Below, one piece after another: positions 56,585 through 64,000 of a stretch of DNA of 64,000 bases (position 1 is its first letter; every line of letters starts with the position of its first letter). Position numbers and translations under genes: made by a program. The DNA comes from Evansella tamaricis (lineage in GTDB: Bacteria > Bacillota > Bacilli > Bacillales > Salisediminibacteriaceae): NCBI RefSeq assembly GCF_019042215.1, contig NZ_JAHQCS010000151.1, positions 47,709-111,708 of the forward strand. Direction: 5' to 3'. The notes under the pieces were generated by a model that worked only from the letters and a program-made list of their open reading frames with translations, ran no database searches and was not told where the DNA came from.

Positions 56585-57055
56585 TCAGTCATCCGTTTCT
56601 TTTTGTGATATCCCCTTCATTTCAATGACGTTACCTATCTTTGCAATTAATAATGTGATAATTACTGCAAAAATGACTACACTATAAAATCCAGCACCTA
56701 TCCCTATTCCAACACCTCCGACAAAAAAAATCATCGCTGCTGATGTTAATCCTTTAACTTGTAATCCGTCTTTCAGGATAAGGCCAGCACCAATAAATCC
56801 TAATCCGGTAACAATTTGTGCTGCTAATCGCATTGGATCCATAACAGTCCCTTCTTGCTGTGAACCATACCGCTCTACACTATAGATAGAAATAATTGTT
56901 ATCAGCGTACAGGCAACCGCTACATACATATATGTTTTAAGCCCTGCCGGTTTATTTTTTGTAGTTCGATCAAGTCCGATGACAAAACCAATAATAGCGC
57001 TTAGCAATATCCTAAAATAGATTTCCAATTCTCGAAACAATTCCCAAAACTCCAT
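56585..57055 (-). CDS. MgtC/SapB family membrane protein
   Basis: A 156-residue MgtC-family inner-membrane protein with about four or five helices and the family signature AIIGFVIGLDRTTKNKPAGLKTYMYV (residues about 19-45). GLGFIGAGLILKDG follows near 89-102. MgtC proteins modulate membrane ATPase activity or Mg2+ homeostasis. The longer virulence-type C-terminal domain is absent, so this is the short form. GGGGGA precedes the ATG. It is a lone gene. Confidence 0.88.
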   Translation of the reverse strand: MEFWELFRELEIYFRILLSAIIGFVIGLDRTTKNKPAGLKTYMYVAVACTLITIISIYSVERYGSQQEGTVMDPMRLAAQIVTGLGFIGAGLILKDGLQVKGLTSAAMIFFVGGVGIGIGAGFYSVVIFAVIITLLIAKIGNVIEMKGISQKETDD

Positions 57056-57156
57056 GAACTAGTCCCCCTTCGAAGTATTTTTTGTTTACATTATGCAGTA
57101 ATAAAAAAACAACAATAGTAAAGATCACCACTGTTGAATTATGACAGTTAATCTTC

Positions 57157-57744
57157 TTAAATTCCAAGATTCCATAATGACGGATTTCCAACAGAAGTTG
57201 CCAATGCCCCTGCAGACAAGGCATCTAAAATCTCTTGTTTTTCCTTTATTAAGCCCCCTGCTATAATTGGAAGTTCAATTCTTTCGGTTAATTCATAAAT
57301 TGCCCTTGGAATTATTCCAGGTAATATTTCAATAGCATCAGGTTTTAAAGCGTGGGGTATCATTACCGTTCGGTCAAAAGCTGTAGAATCAATTAAAAAC
57401 GATCGTTGAATCGTAATTAATCCCTCCTCTTTTGCCATTGGAATAAACTGATTCTTTGTTGTAATAATTCCTTCAGGTTTCCAATTTTTTGCTACATAGC
57501 GAATTCCATCTTTATTATTTGCTAATCCCCCAATAAAATCCAAATGAATAAAAACTTTCTTTCCATGTTTCTTTAATTTATTTATTTGGTCCCCTGTTGT
57601 CAGGAGATCCCCTTTCATTATAAAAATAATATTAGACTGACTATGAATTGCAGTTTCTATTAAATTAGTATATGTGACAGAATTGGAGTTACCTATGGAA
57701 GCAATCACTTGAGATTCTACCATCTCTATAATAGTTGTTGTCAA
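57157..57744 (-). CDS. glpP: glycerol-3-phosphate-responsive antiterminator GlpP
   Basis: A GlpP-family TIM-barrel RNA-binding regulator of about 195 residues. In bacilli it binds the glp leader mRNA when glycerol 3-phosphate is present and prevents termination. Family segments are SNIIFIMKGDLLTTGDQI, VFIHLDFIGGLANNKDG, GIITTKNQF and PIIAGGLIKEKQEILDALSAGALATSVGNPSLW. TTG at 57744 is preferred, 6 bp after AGGGGTG; the GTG at 57753 is inside that site. No glpF, glpK or glpD lies beside it, so its targets are elsewhere. Confidence 0.88.
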   Translation of the reverse strand: MTTTIIEMVESQVIASIGNSNSVTYTNLIETAIHSQSNIIFIMKGDLLTTGDQINKLKKHGKKVFIHLDFIGGLANNKDGIRYVAKNWKPEGIITTKNQFIPMAKEEGLITIQRSFLIDSTAFDRTVMIPHALKPDAIEILPGIIPRAIYELTERIELPIIAGGLIKEKQEILDALSAGALATSVGNPSLWNLGI

Positions 57745-57856
57745 TTTACTCACCCCTAGTGGATTATACTAACTATACCTTTTTTTCTCAGAACTGCCTA
57801 CAGAAAACCTCTTATATTCTAAAACGGTTTCTTAAGAAAAGGCTATGTTAAAGGCT

Positions 57857-58008
57857 AATGTTGATTTTTTAATAGGATGATTTTTAGCGAAATTTACGAT
57901 ACTCCTGCGGGAAAAGCGAGTTCAGGGGAGACCCCGCAAGGTGTGAAACACCGAGGAGGCTCCCGAACCGCCCGCGGAAAGGGAGTGAATTTCGCAAAAA
58001 TCAACATT
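57857..58008. repeat. MITE-like element with 13-bp terminal inverted repeats
   Basis: AATGTTGATTTTT (57857-57869) and AAAAATCAACATT (57996-58008) are perfect inverted repeats. A second inner pair is TTTTTAGCGAAATT (57881-57894) with AATTTCGCAAAAA (57988-58000). The GC-rich core has CTCCTGCGGGAAAAGCGAG, GAGACCCCGCAAGG and GAGGAGGCTCCCG, a sequence common in Bacillaceae genomes. It is non-coding. Confidence 0.75.
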
Positions 58009-58028
58009 GAACGATAACAAAGCCTAAG

Positions 58029-58058
58029 AAAAAAACACCATAGGGCAAACTATGGTGC
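58029..58058 (-). terminator. terminator of the 58086 gene
   Basis: On the minus strand CACCATA and TATGGTG pair over an 8-nt loop (extended by A-T pairs) and are followed by seven T residues. Confidence 0.88.
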
Positions 58059-58085
58059 TTTCTCAATTTCAACCTCATTTAAATT

Positions 58086-58415
58086 TTAGAAAAAGTTTTC
58101 ATCTAGAAAGGCATCCGATTTCTGTAACAGTAAAAAGGCTTCATGAAAATCCTCTTCTCGGACTTCAAACTCTAATATAAAAGACATGCTCTCTTTGTTT
58201 GTTCTAGGCTTTAAATTTGGTAACACTCCATGCGCCGACCTTTTTAATGAACCACTTACCATTTCAAATTGAGTTGCAGGTAATAGGGGAATATAATTTG
58301 TACTTTCAGGTATACGATCCAGTTTAATTTCTGATATCTTTAATGTTTCTAATTTTGCAGTTGTGGATAAGGCATCATTTTCGTTTTCAAAGAATGCCTG
58401 TATTTTTCTCTTCAT
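58086..58415 (-). CDS. small protein of unknown function
   Basis: Not recognised. The 109-residue protein has a ferredoxin-like pattern: a strand (KRKIQAFF), a helix (NENDALSTTAKLETL), a loop with Pro-rich IPESTNYIPLLP, a strand (MSFILEFEV) and a helix (EDFHEAFLLLQKSD). This resembles small ACT-like or general-stress modules by pattern only. AAGG precedes the ATG. It has its own terminator and lies downstream of the uronate genes, separated by another terminator. Confidence 0.65.
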   Translation of the reverse strand: MKRKIQAFFENENDALSTTAKLETLKISEIKLDRIPESTNYIPLLPATQFEMVSGSLKRSAHGVLPNLKPRTNKESMSFILEFEVREEDFHEAFLLLQKSDAFLDENFF

Positions 58416-58515
58416 TGCCTTGCTCCCTTCTGCTCTTTTTATTTCTCTTTACCCGAAGGTAAAACCTGTAAAACATCAGTACCCAAACCAGATTTACATT
58501 AAATAACAAAGCAAA

Positions 58516-58551
58516 CCCCATAAAAGAATGGGAGAAATTCCTTTTATGGGG
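58516..58551 (-). terminator. probable terminator of the uronate operon
   Basis: CCCCATAAAAG and CTTTTATGGGG form a perfect 11-bp stem, 38 bp after the uxaC stop. The downstream T tract on the minus strand is interrupted. Confidence 0.6.
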
Positions 58552-58589
58552 CAGGTGATAATATTTTGGATTGATTTAGCCTATACTTA

Positions 58590-60002
58590 CTAGGCGTCCA
58601 CATTAATATCAAAATATTCCGTTGCATTATTATAGGAAATATCTTTTATTATTTTCCCCAGCAAAGGATAATCTTTAGGTGCTTCTCCAGAATCAATCCA
58701 ACCTCCCACTAATTGACAAAGCAATCTTCTAAAGTATTCATGGCGAGTGTAAGAAAGAAAACTTCTTGAATCTGTAAGCATTCCAACAAAAGTACTAAGA
58801 AGTCCAATACTAGACAAATCAGTCATTTGACGAAGCATACCATCCTTCTGGTCATTAAACCACCAGCCTGATCCAAATTGTACCTTTCCTCTAATCCCTT
58901 CTGTCTGAAAGTTTCCACAAGCAGTAGCAATCACATAATTATGAGTAGGATTTAAGGAATAAATAATAGTTTTCGGTAATTCATTTGTTCTATCTAATCC
59001 ATTTAAATAACCATTCAATGATTTTGCCAAAGTAAAATCATTGATAGAATCAAAACCAGTATTAGGTCCCACTCTTGCAAACATTCGTTGACTGTTATCA
59101 CGGAGTGGACCTAAGTGGAGTTGCATCGCCCAACCTAAAGAATGATATAGTCTTCCGAGGTACATTAATATATTGGTTTTATATTTTAATTCTTCCATAT
59201 TTGTAATGGTTTCTCCATTGAATGCTTTAGAGAAAATAGTAGCCGCTTCTTCATCAGTACATTCTTCAAAAGGAAGAACTTCTAATCCGTGATCGGAAAT
59301 TCGGCATCCCACTTCATGAAAATAGGATGCTCTCTTTTCAATTGCCTGAAGGAGAGTAGAATAATTAGTAATTTTCACTTCACTAACATTCCCTAGCTCT
59401 GTAACATAGTCCATAAAACCTGGTTTTCTAAGTTCAATTGCTAAATCTGGACGGAACGTAGGGAGCACCTTGGTTTTTATGTTTTTATCTTCCTTAATAA
59501 GTTTGTGATAACGCAAATCATCCACCGGATCATCTGTCGTTCCTATGACTTTTACATTTGAACTCTCAATAATTTTTTGAGCACTTAAAGTAGGGTCTTT
59601 TAACATTCCATTACAGCGATTCCAAACTTCCTCTGCAGTATCTTCACTTAACAAAACATCTGTATGAAAGTAGCGCTTTAGTTCTAAATGTGTCCAGTGA
59701 TAAAGCGGATTGCCGATAGTATAAGGTACTGATTTTGCCCATTGTTTAAATTTCTCATAATCGCCAGCATCTCCAGTAATATACTTTTCGTTAATACCGA
59801 GAGCCCTTAGAGCACGCCATTTATAGTGGTCACCATCGAGCCAAATTTCGGTAATATTTTTAAATGATTTGTTCTCAGCAATTTCCTTAGGACTTAAATG
59901 GCAATGATAGTCGTAAATGGGCATCTCTTTGGCATAATCATGATAAAGGATTTTCGATGATTCAGACGTTAATAGAAAATCTTCATTTATAAAGGATTTC
60001 AT
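58590..60002 (-). CDS. uxaC: glucuronate isomerase
   Basis: UxaC isomerises D-glucuronate to D-fructuronate (and galacturonate to tagaturonate). The 470-residue amidohydrolase-related protein has the metal-site YDYHCHLSPKEIAENK near 30-45, WTHLELKRYF, VIGTTDDPVDDL and MQLHLGPLRDNS, all diagnostic. GGAGG precedes the ATG. It is the last gene of uxuA-uxuB-kdgK-kdgA-uxaC, although it catalyses the first step. Confidence 0.96.
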   Translation of the reverse strand: MKSFINEDFLLTSESSKILYHDYAKEMPIYDYHCHLSPKEIAENKSFKNITEIWLDGDHYKWRALRALGINEKYITGDAGDYEKFKQWAKSVPYTIGNPLYHWTHLELKRYFHTDVLLSEDTAEEVWNRCNGMLKDPTLSAQKIIESSNVKVIGTTDDPVDDLRYHKLIKEDKNIKTKVLPTFRPDLAIELRKPGFMDYVTELGNVSEVKITNYSTLLQAIEKRASYFHEVGCRISDHGLEVLPFEECTDEEAATIFSKAFNGETITNMEELKYKTNILMYLGRLYHSLGWAMQLHLGPLRDNSQRMFARVGPNTGFDSINDFTLAKSLNGYLNGLDRTNELPKTIIYSLNPTHNYVIATACGNFQTEGIRGKVQFGSGWWFNDQKDGMLRQMTDLSSIGLLSTFVGMLTDSRSFLSYTRHEYFRRLLCQLVGGWIDSGEAPKDYPLLGKIIKDISYNNATEYFDINVDA

Positions 60003-60048
60003 TACGGTCCTCCATTAGTAAAAGTATTTTTCATAAGGAACTGTCGGT

Positions 60049-60687
60049 TTAACTTCTAGCCCGTTTAACTTCTTTTACAAATTGTTGTGCTAATTGTGTC
60101 AGCTTTTCACAATAAGCCTCATCTATTATCTCTTTTGTATTCACAAGAGTGCTTCCAACCCCTGCTGCAACTGCCCCTACTTTAATATATGATCCAACGT
60201 TTGATACATTAATACCACCAGTAGGCATCAGTGGAATATGTGGTAATGGTCCGTGAACATCTTTGAAGTAACCTGGCCCCATTATATTTGCTGGAAAAAC
60301 TTTTATTAAGTCTGCTCCATTTTCATAAGCTGTTAAAATCTCTGTAGGGGTTAATGCTCCTGGAACACTAAGAACACCATACCTCTTTGTCATTTTTATT
60401 GTATCCACGTTCACAACTGGTGAAAATACAAACTTGGCACCAGACATAATAGCTGCTCTTGCTGTTTCAGGATCAAGAACTGTCCCCACACCTACAATCG
60501 CTTCCTCTTGCAATTCATCAGCTACCAGTTCAACTAAAGAAAGAATTTTAGGTGTCTCTACCGTTAATTCAAGAGCTTTCACACCGCCGGCACTCAAAGC
60601 TTTGGCGATTGGTATAATATTGTCCTTATTTGCGCCACGAATGACTGCAACGATTCCACTGTCCTTTATTTGGTTAAGTAAACTCAT
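60049..60687 (-). CDS. kdgA: 2-keto-3-deoxy-6-phosphogluconate aldolase
   Basis: KdgA splits KDPG to pyruvate and glyceraldehyde 3-phosphate, the last step of hexuronate breakdown. The 212-residue TIM-barrel protein has VAVIRG, the ALELTVETP segment with active-site Glu, VGVGTVLDPETA, the Schiff-base lysine in ADLIKVFPAN and MPTGGI. GGCGGAG precedes the ATG. The flanking genes supply its substrate. Confidence 0.95.
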   Translation of the reverse strand: MSLLNQIKDSGIVAVIRGANKDNIIPIAKALSAGGVKALELTVETPKILSLVELVADELQEEAIVGVGTVLDPETARAAIMSGAKFVFSPVVNVDTIKMTKRYGVLSVPGALTPTEILTAYENGADLIKVFPANIMGPGYFKDVHGPLPHIPLMPTGGINVSNVGSYIKVGAVAAGVGSTLVNTKEIIDEAYCEKLTQLAQQFVKEVKRARS

Positions 60688-60729
60688 GTTATCTCCGCCT
60701 ATCTTTCAAATTCTTTCCAACTTTTTATA

Positions 60730-61683
60730 TTAACGATCAATATCTTCCCTAGTGGAGCGATTCATAAAACTTTCCAATTCATTCCGATCCGCTAACCCTT
60801 CAAAATCACCAGGTACTTGAGTGGCGAGAGCACCCATTCCATTTCCCCGCTCCACTACTTTTTCAATCGGAACCCCATCCAGGAGTCCTGATATAATTCC
60901 TGCTGCAAAGCCATCCCCTGCTCCCACTGGATCAATCACTGTTTTTAAGGGAAAACCTGGAACTAATCCATAGCCTTCATCCGTGAAATAATACGCTCCT
61001 TTAGCCCCTACTTTAATGATGACCAATTCAGGACCTAGTTGCAGGAATTTTTCTCCCAATTTTATTGGATTATTTTCTCCAAACATGAAAGACCCTTCAT
61101 CTACGCCTGGCAAAAGGATGTCCGCTAATCCAGATAACTCGATTAGAACTTTTCTTGCTTCCTCTTCTGACCACAGTTTTTTCCGTAAATTTGGATCAAA
61201 TACAACTTGCACACCGTTATTTTTTGCAAATGAAACAGCTTTTAGGATTGATTGATAACAGCTTTCACTTAATGCTGGAGTTATACCTGTAATATGGAGA
61301 TACTTTGCCTTAGCGATATATCGCTCATCCAGATCTTCTGGAGATAACATACTTGCGGCAGACCCTTTGCGATAATATTGAACTTTCACTTGGTCACCGC
61401 TTCTGACCTCTTTGAAATAAAGTCCTGTTGGTGCAGTTTTATCAATTTTTACCTGGCTGACGTCAATTCCTTCTCCCCTTACAAAGGAAATCAATGCTTT
61501 TCCAAATTCATCATTTCCTATCCGGCTAATCCATCCAGCTCGGTGCCCTAATCTTGTTAGTCCAATCGCTACATTTGTTTCCGCTCCGCCAAATTTCCTG
61601 GAAAAAGAATGTGAATATCTTAACATCGGGGAAGATTCTGGTGTAAAGAGCACCATTGTTTCACCAATCGTAACAACGTCCAT
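60730..61683 (-). CDS. kdgK: 2-keto-3-deoxygluconate kinase
   Basis: KdgK phosphorylates KDG at position 6. The 317-residue PfkB-family sugar kinase has KFGGAETNVAIGLTRLG near the N-terminus and the PfkB signature 2 DPVGAGDGFAAGIISG with the catalytic aspartate. ATG at 61683, 7 bp after AGGGGG, is preferred to the GTG one codon upstream. Confidence 0.94.
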   Translation of the reverse strand: MDVVTIGETMVLFTPESSPMLRYSHSFSRKFGGAETNVAIGLTRLGHRAGWISRIGNDEFGKALISFVRGEGIDVSQVKIDKTAPTGLYFKEVRSGDQVKVQYYRKGSAASMLSPEDLDERYIAKAKYLHITGITPALSESCYQSILKAVSFAKNNGVQVVFDPNLRKKLWSEEEARKVLIELSGLADILLPGVDEGSFMFGENNPIKLGEKFLQLGPELVIIKVGAKGAYYFTDEGYGLVPGFPLKTVIDPVGAGDGFAAGIISGLLDGVPIEKVVERGNGMGALATQVPGDFEGLADRNELESFMNRSTREDIDR

Positions 61684-61778
61684 CACAAAACCCCCTATAA
61701 TTAATCACTTTTAGGTGTAAAAATGGAAAAAGCTGCCATATAGTACTAGGGGCAACCTTTTCATCTGGATAAAACGAA

Positions 61779-62627
61779 CTAAACACCTGAATAAGACATG
61801 AATCCTCCATCAACAGGGATGGAAATACCTGTAACGAAACCCGACATATTTTCATCAACCAACCAAAGTAATGTCCCTAAAAGATCTTCTGGTTCTCCAA
61901 ACCTTCTCATAGGTGTATGTGCAATTACTTTTTCTGCACGCTCCGTATAAGATCCATCTTCGTTTGTTAACAATCTTCTATTTTGTTCTGTCAGGAAGAA
62001 TCCAGGTGCAATAGCATTCACTCGAACTCCTGCAGGTGCCATATGTACAGCAAGCCATTGAGTGAAATTTTCTACACCAGCTTTTGCTGCTGAATAAGCA
62101 GGAACCTTTGTCATGGGACTAGGTGCTGACATGGAGGACATATTAATGACGATGGCTCCTTTTCGATTTATCATTTTTTTTGTGAAAATTTGCGAAGGTA
62201 TTACTGTTCCAACTATATTTAAGCTAAATACAAAATTAAACCCTTCTCCCGTTAAATCAAAAAACGAAGTAATGTTTTTATCTTCAATATCTTCAAGATT
62301 AACCGTTTCATTTGTAGTGGATCCTTTTGGATGATTACCACCTGCTCCATTTATTAAAATATCATAACCATTATAGGTTTCAGAAACTATTTTTTCGGCA
62401 TTTTTTACACTTTCCACATCCATTACATTGCATTCGATTGCAATTGCTTCTCCACCAGCATCACGAATTTCTTGAGCAACAGCTTCTCCTTTATCAATAG
62501 TACGGTTCAGGATGGCTACTTTTACACCTTGTCTACCTAATTCCTTTGCCATTGCACCACAAAGGACGCCACCGCCTCCCGTGATCACTGCGACTTTCCC
62601 TTTTAGATTACTATTAATTGATAACAT
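61779..62627 (-). CDS. uxuB: SDR-type fructuronate reductase (mannonate oxidoreductase)
   Basis: This enzyme reduces D-fructuronate to D-mannonate with NAD(P)H. The 282-residue short-chain dehydrogenase has [16 protein letters not shown] at the N-terminus, [10 protein letters not shown], and the catalytic YSAAKAG. SDR-type UxuB is the Bacillus form (YjmF), not the long enterobacterial type. ATG at 62627 is chosen over an upstream open frame, because AAGGGGGAAA lies before it and the SDR fold begins there. It overlaps the end of uxuA by 14 bp. Confidence 0.88.
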   Translation of the reverse strand: MLSINSNLKGKVAVITGGGGVLCGAMAKELGRQGVKVAILNRTIDKGEAVAQEIRDAGGEAIAIECNVMDVESVKNAEKIVSETYNGYDILINGAGGNHPKGSTTNETVNLEDIEDKNITSFFDLTGEGFNFVFSLNIVGTVIPSQIFTKKMINRKGAIVINMSSMSAPSPMTKVPAYSAAKAGVENFTQWLAVHMAPAGVRVNAIAPGFFLTEQNRRLLTNEDGSYTERAEKVIAHTPMRRFGEPEDLLGTLLWLVDENMSGFVTGISIPVDGGFMSYSGV

Positions 62628-63699
62628 TTTTAGTTTCCCCCTTATATCGCTCAAGGCTATCCCATATACCCCATAAATACATAATCCCAAGACCTCGATC
62701 ATATAAACCATATCCTGGTCTACACTTTTCACCCCAAATATGTCTTCCATGGTCTGGACGGGCATAGCCAATGAAACCAACATCATGGTAGGCTTTCATA
62801 ATCTCTAAAATATCGACGGAACCATCTTTACTTCGATGAGAAGTTTCGATGAAGTCTCCATTTTCATAGCGTTTTAAATTTCGTATATGGGCAAATGGAA
62901 TTCTATCAGCAAATTCCCTAATCATCTCAGCGACATTATTTATGGGATTAGCACCTAAAGATCCACTGCATAAAGTAATTCCATTAGAAGGACTGTCAAC
63001 GAGCTTAACAAATCTTCTTAAACTTTCAGGTCCAGTAATAATCCGAGGCAAACCAAAAATTGGCCAAGGTGGATCATCCGGATGTATTGCCATTTTTATA
63101 TCATTCGCAGCTGCAACTGGAATTATCTCTTCTAAGAAATAGTGGAGATTATTCCACAAATCATCTTCAGAGACATCTTTATATGCATCAAATAATTTAG
63201 ATAATTGAGCCAATCTTTCCGGTTCCCAGCCTGGCATTGTAAAATCCGGATTAGTACTTATTGTATTCACAAGTTCCATTGGATCCATATTTTCAACGAT
63301 AGCTTTTTCATAGAAGAGGGCAGTGGAACTATCCCCCATTTCTTTAAATAAATCCGTCCTTGTCCAATCAAAAACAGGCATGAAATTGTAACATATAACC
63401 TTTACACCAACTCTTCCTAGCTTCTCAATTGTTTTTTTGTATTTATCAATGTACTTATCCCTAGTTGGTAAACCGAGTTTAATGTCTTCGTGGATATTGA
63501 CACTCTCAACCACATCAATATTTAATCCATGCTTATCTGCTTGACTTTTCACTTCCTCAATTCTCTCTAACGGCCATTCTTCACCAGCAGCCAAGTCATG
63601 TAATGACCAAACAATTCCTTCTACTCCTGGAATTTGTTTAATGTAATCTAAGCTGACTGTATCATTTCCTTCGCCGAACCACCTAAATGTCATTTTCAA
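62614..63699 (-). CDS. uxuA: mannonate dehydratase
   Basis: UxuA dehydrates D-mannonate to 2-keto-3-deoxygluconate. The 361-residue protein has [28 protein letters not shown], the metal-site [18 protein letters not shown] and [11 protein letters not shown], all typical. It starts with TTG at 63699, 10 bp after AGGAG; an ATG two codons later is too far from that site. It is first in the uronate operon. No transporter or regulator gene lies between it and the window end. Confidence 0.95.
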   Translation of the reverse strand: MKMTFRWFGEGNDTVSLDYIKQIPGVEGIVWSLHDLAAGEEWPLERIEEVKSQADKHGLNIDVVESVNIHEDIKLGLPTRDKYIDKYKKTIEKLGRVGVKVICYNFMPVFDWTRTDLFKEMGDSSTALFYEKAIVENMDPMELVNTISTNPDFTMPGWEPERLAQLSKLFDAYKDVSEDDLWNNLHYFLEEIIPVAAANDIKMAIHPDDPPWPIFGLPRIITGPESLRRFVKLVDSPSNGITLCSGSLGANPINNVAEMIREFADRIPFAHIRNLKRYENGDFIETSHRSKDGSVDILEIMKAYHDVGFIGYARPDHGRHIWGEKCRPGYGLYDRGLGIMYLWGIWDSLERYKGETKNVIN

Positions 63700-63800
63700 T
63701 TTATTTTCACTCCTAGACTAGATCTTAATTACATATTACTTCTGTTTCTAGAGAATATAAACGATTATCCCATCTTTTAAATAAATTTTTAAAATTATTA

Positions 63801-64000
63801 GAAAAGCGCAAGCGCCTATGATCACGAGCGTAGGGCAGTGGAGGAATGACAACAGAAGTCTGCTCTTTGACTTCAGTTGTCACTTCCGAAGTGCCCCGCA
63901 GCGAATAAGAAGCAACTGAAAAAGTTTAAAACCACTTTTTCAGTTCCTTTTATTTGTATGGCAATGGCTGCGCTCGTCGCTCGCCTGATAGGAGAAAACC
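63801..64000 (+). repeat. long-form modular repeat, cut by the window end
   Basis: GAAAAGCGCAAGCGCC, CACGAGCGTAGGGCAGTGGAGG and CTTCAGTTGTCACTTCCG are followed by the hairpin AACTGAAAAAGTTT...ACTTTTTCAGTT (63906-63945) and GCCTGATAGGAGAAAACC. The order is the same as in the inverted copy at 4870-5255. Confidence 0.85.

Noticed and set aside
63756..63769. cre-like sequence TATAAACGATTATC upstream of uxuA
   Set aside because: Only 11 of 14 positions match and the key flanking G and CA are missing. In AT-rich DNA such matches are common, and nothing else supports it, unlike the two sites paired with AraR boxes.

Overview
The window is a chromosomal stretch of a low-GC Bacillaceae bacterium. The evidence is the purine-rich Shine-Dalgarno sites (AAGGAGG type) before nearly every gene, frequent TTG/GTG starts, an S-box (SAM-I) leader on metK, and Bacillus subtilis-like neighbourhoods (ytoA/metK/pckA, ytlA-ytlC-ytlD-ytkD, hom-thrC-thrB, glgBCDAP). 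Many proteins are acidic, which fits a salt- or alkali-tolerant relative, but genus cannot be fixed from sequence alone. No rRNA, tRNA, CRISPR array, prophage or transposase gene was seen.

Layout. 1-8 kb: gamma-carbonic anhydrase-like protein, S-box-controlled metK, pckA with CcpN-like operators, and an ABC importer (ytlA-ytlC-ytlD). 8-16.8 kb: the Nudix hydrolase ytkD, a formate-dehydrogenase maturation operon (fdhE-mobA-tatA) with no dehydrogenase gene beside it, a polysaccharide deacetylase, small unknowns, a broken methyltransferase gene, a phosphodiesterase and a PQQ-type sugar dehydrogenase lipoprotein. 16.9-20.5 kb: a translationally coupled cassette of alpha/beta hydrolase, membrane-anchored MurF-like ligase and Ddl-like ATP-grasp ligase. 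20.9-28.9 kb: zinc alcohol dehydrogenase with a zinc-ribbon microprotein, an SDR, two DegV paralogues, a FEN-type exonuclease and a CPA2 antiporter. 29.2-38.3 kb: the threonine operon, then a convergent operon of an ectoine-hydrolase-like M24 protein, a second homoserine dehydrogenase and an aldehyde dehydrogenase, next to a PucR-type regulator. 38.7-49.5 kb: pullulanase divergent from the glycogen operon glgB-glgC-glgD-glgA-glgP. 49.6-57.8 kb: sensor kinase, tal-tkt, a decayed araR with galM and a HAD phosphatase, MgtC and GlpP. 58-63.7 kb: a complete hexuronate pathway (uxuA-uxuB-kdgK-kdgA-uxaC).

How the genes fit together. Central carbon flow dominates: gluconeogenesis (pckA), glycogen synthesis and breakdown, the non-oxidative pentose phosphate branch and glucuronate use. 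AraR-like operators lie before both tal-tkt and HAD-galM-araR, but araR itself is a pseudogene, so both units may have lost this repressor.

The genome carries several interspersed non-coding repeat families. One is a modular element bounded by AAAGCGCAAGCGCC and GGCGCTGGAGCTAGACAA, and one of its ends supplies the last codons of thrB. Another is a CACTGAAAAAGT hairpin family. Two further elements are MITE-like with short perfect terminal inverted repeats. The strongest candidates for undescribed biology are the hydrolase/MurF-like/Ddl-like cassette and the M24/homoserine dehydrogenase/aldehyde dehydrogenase/PucR cluster.
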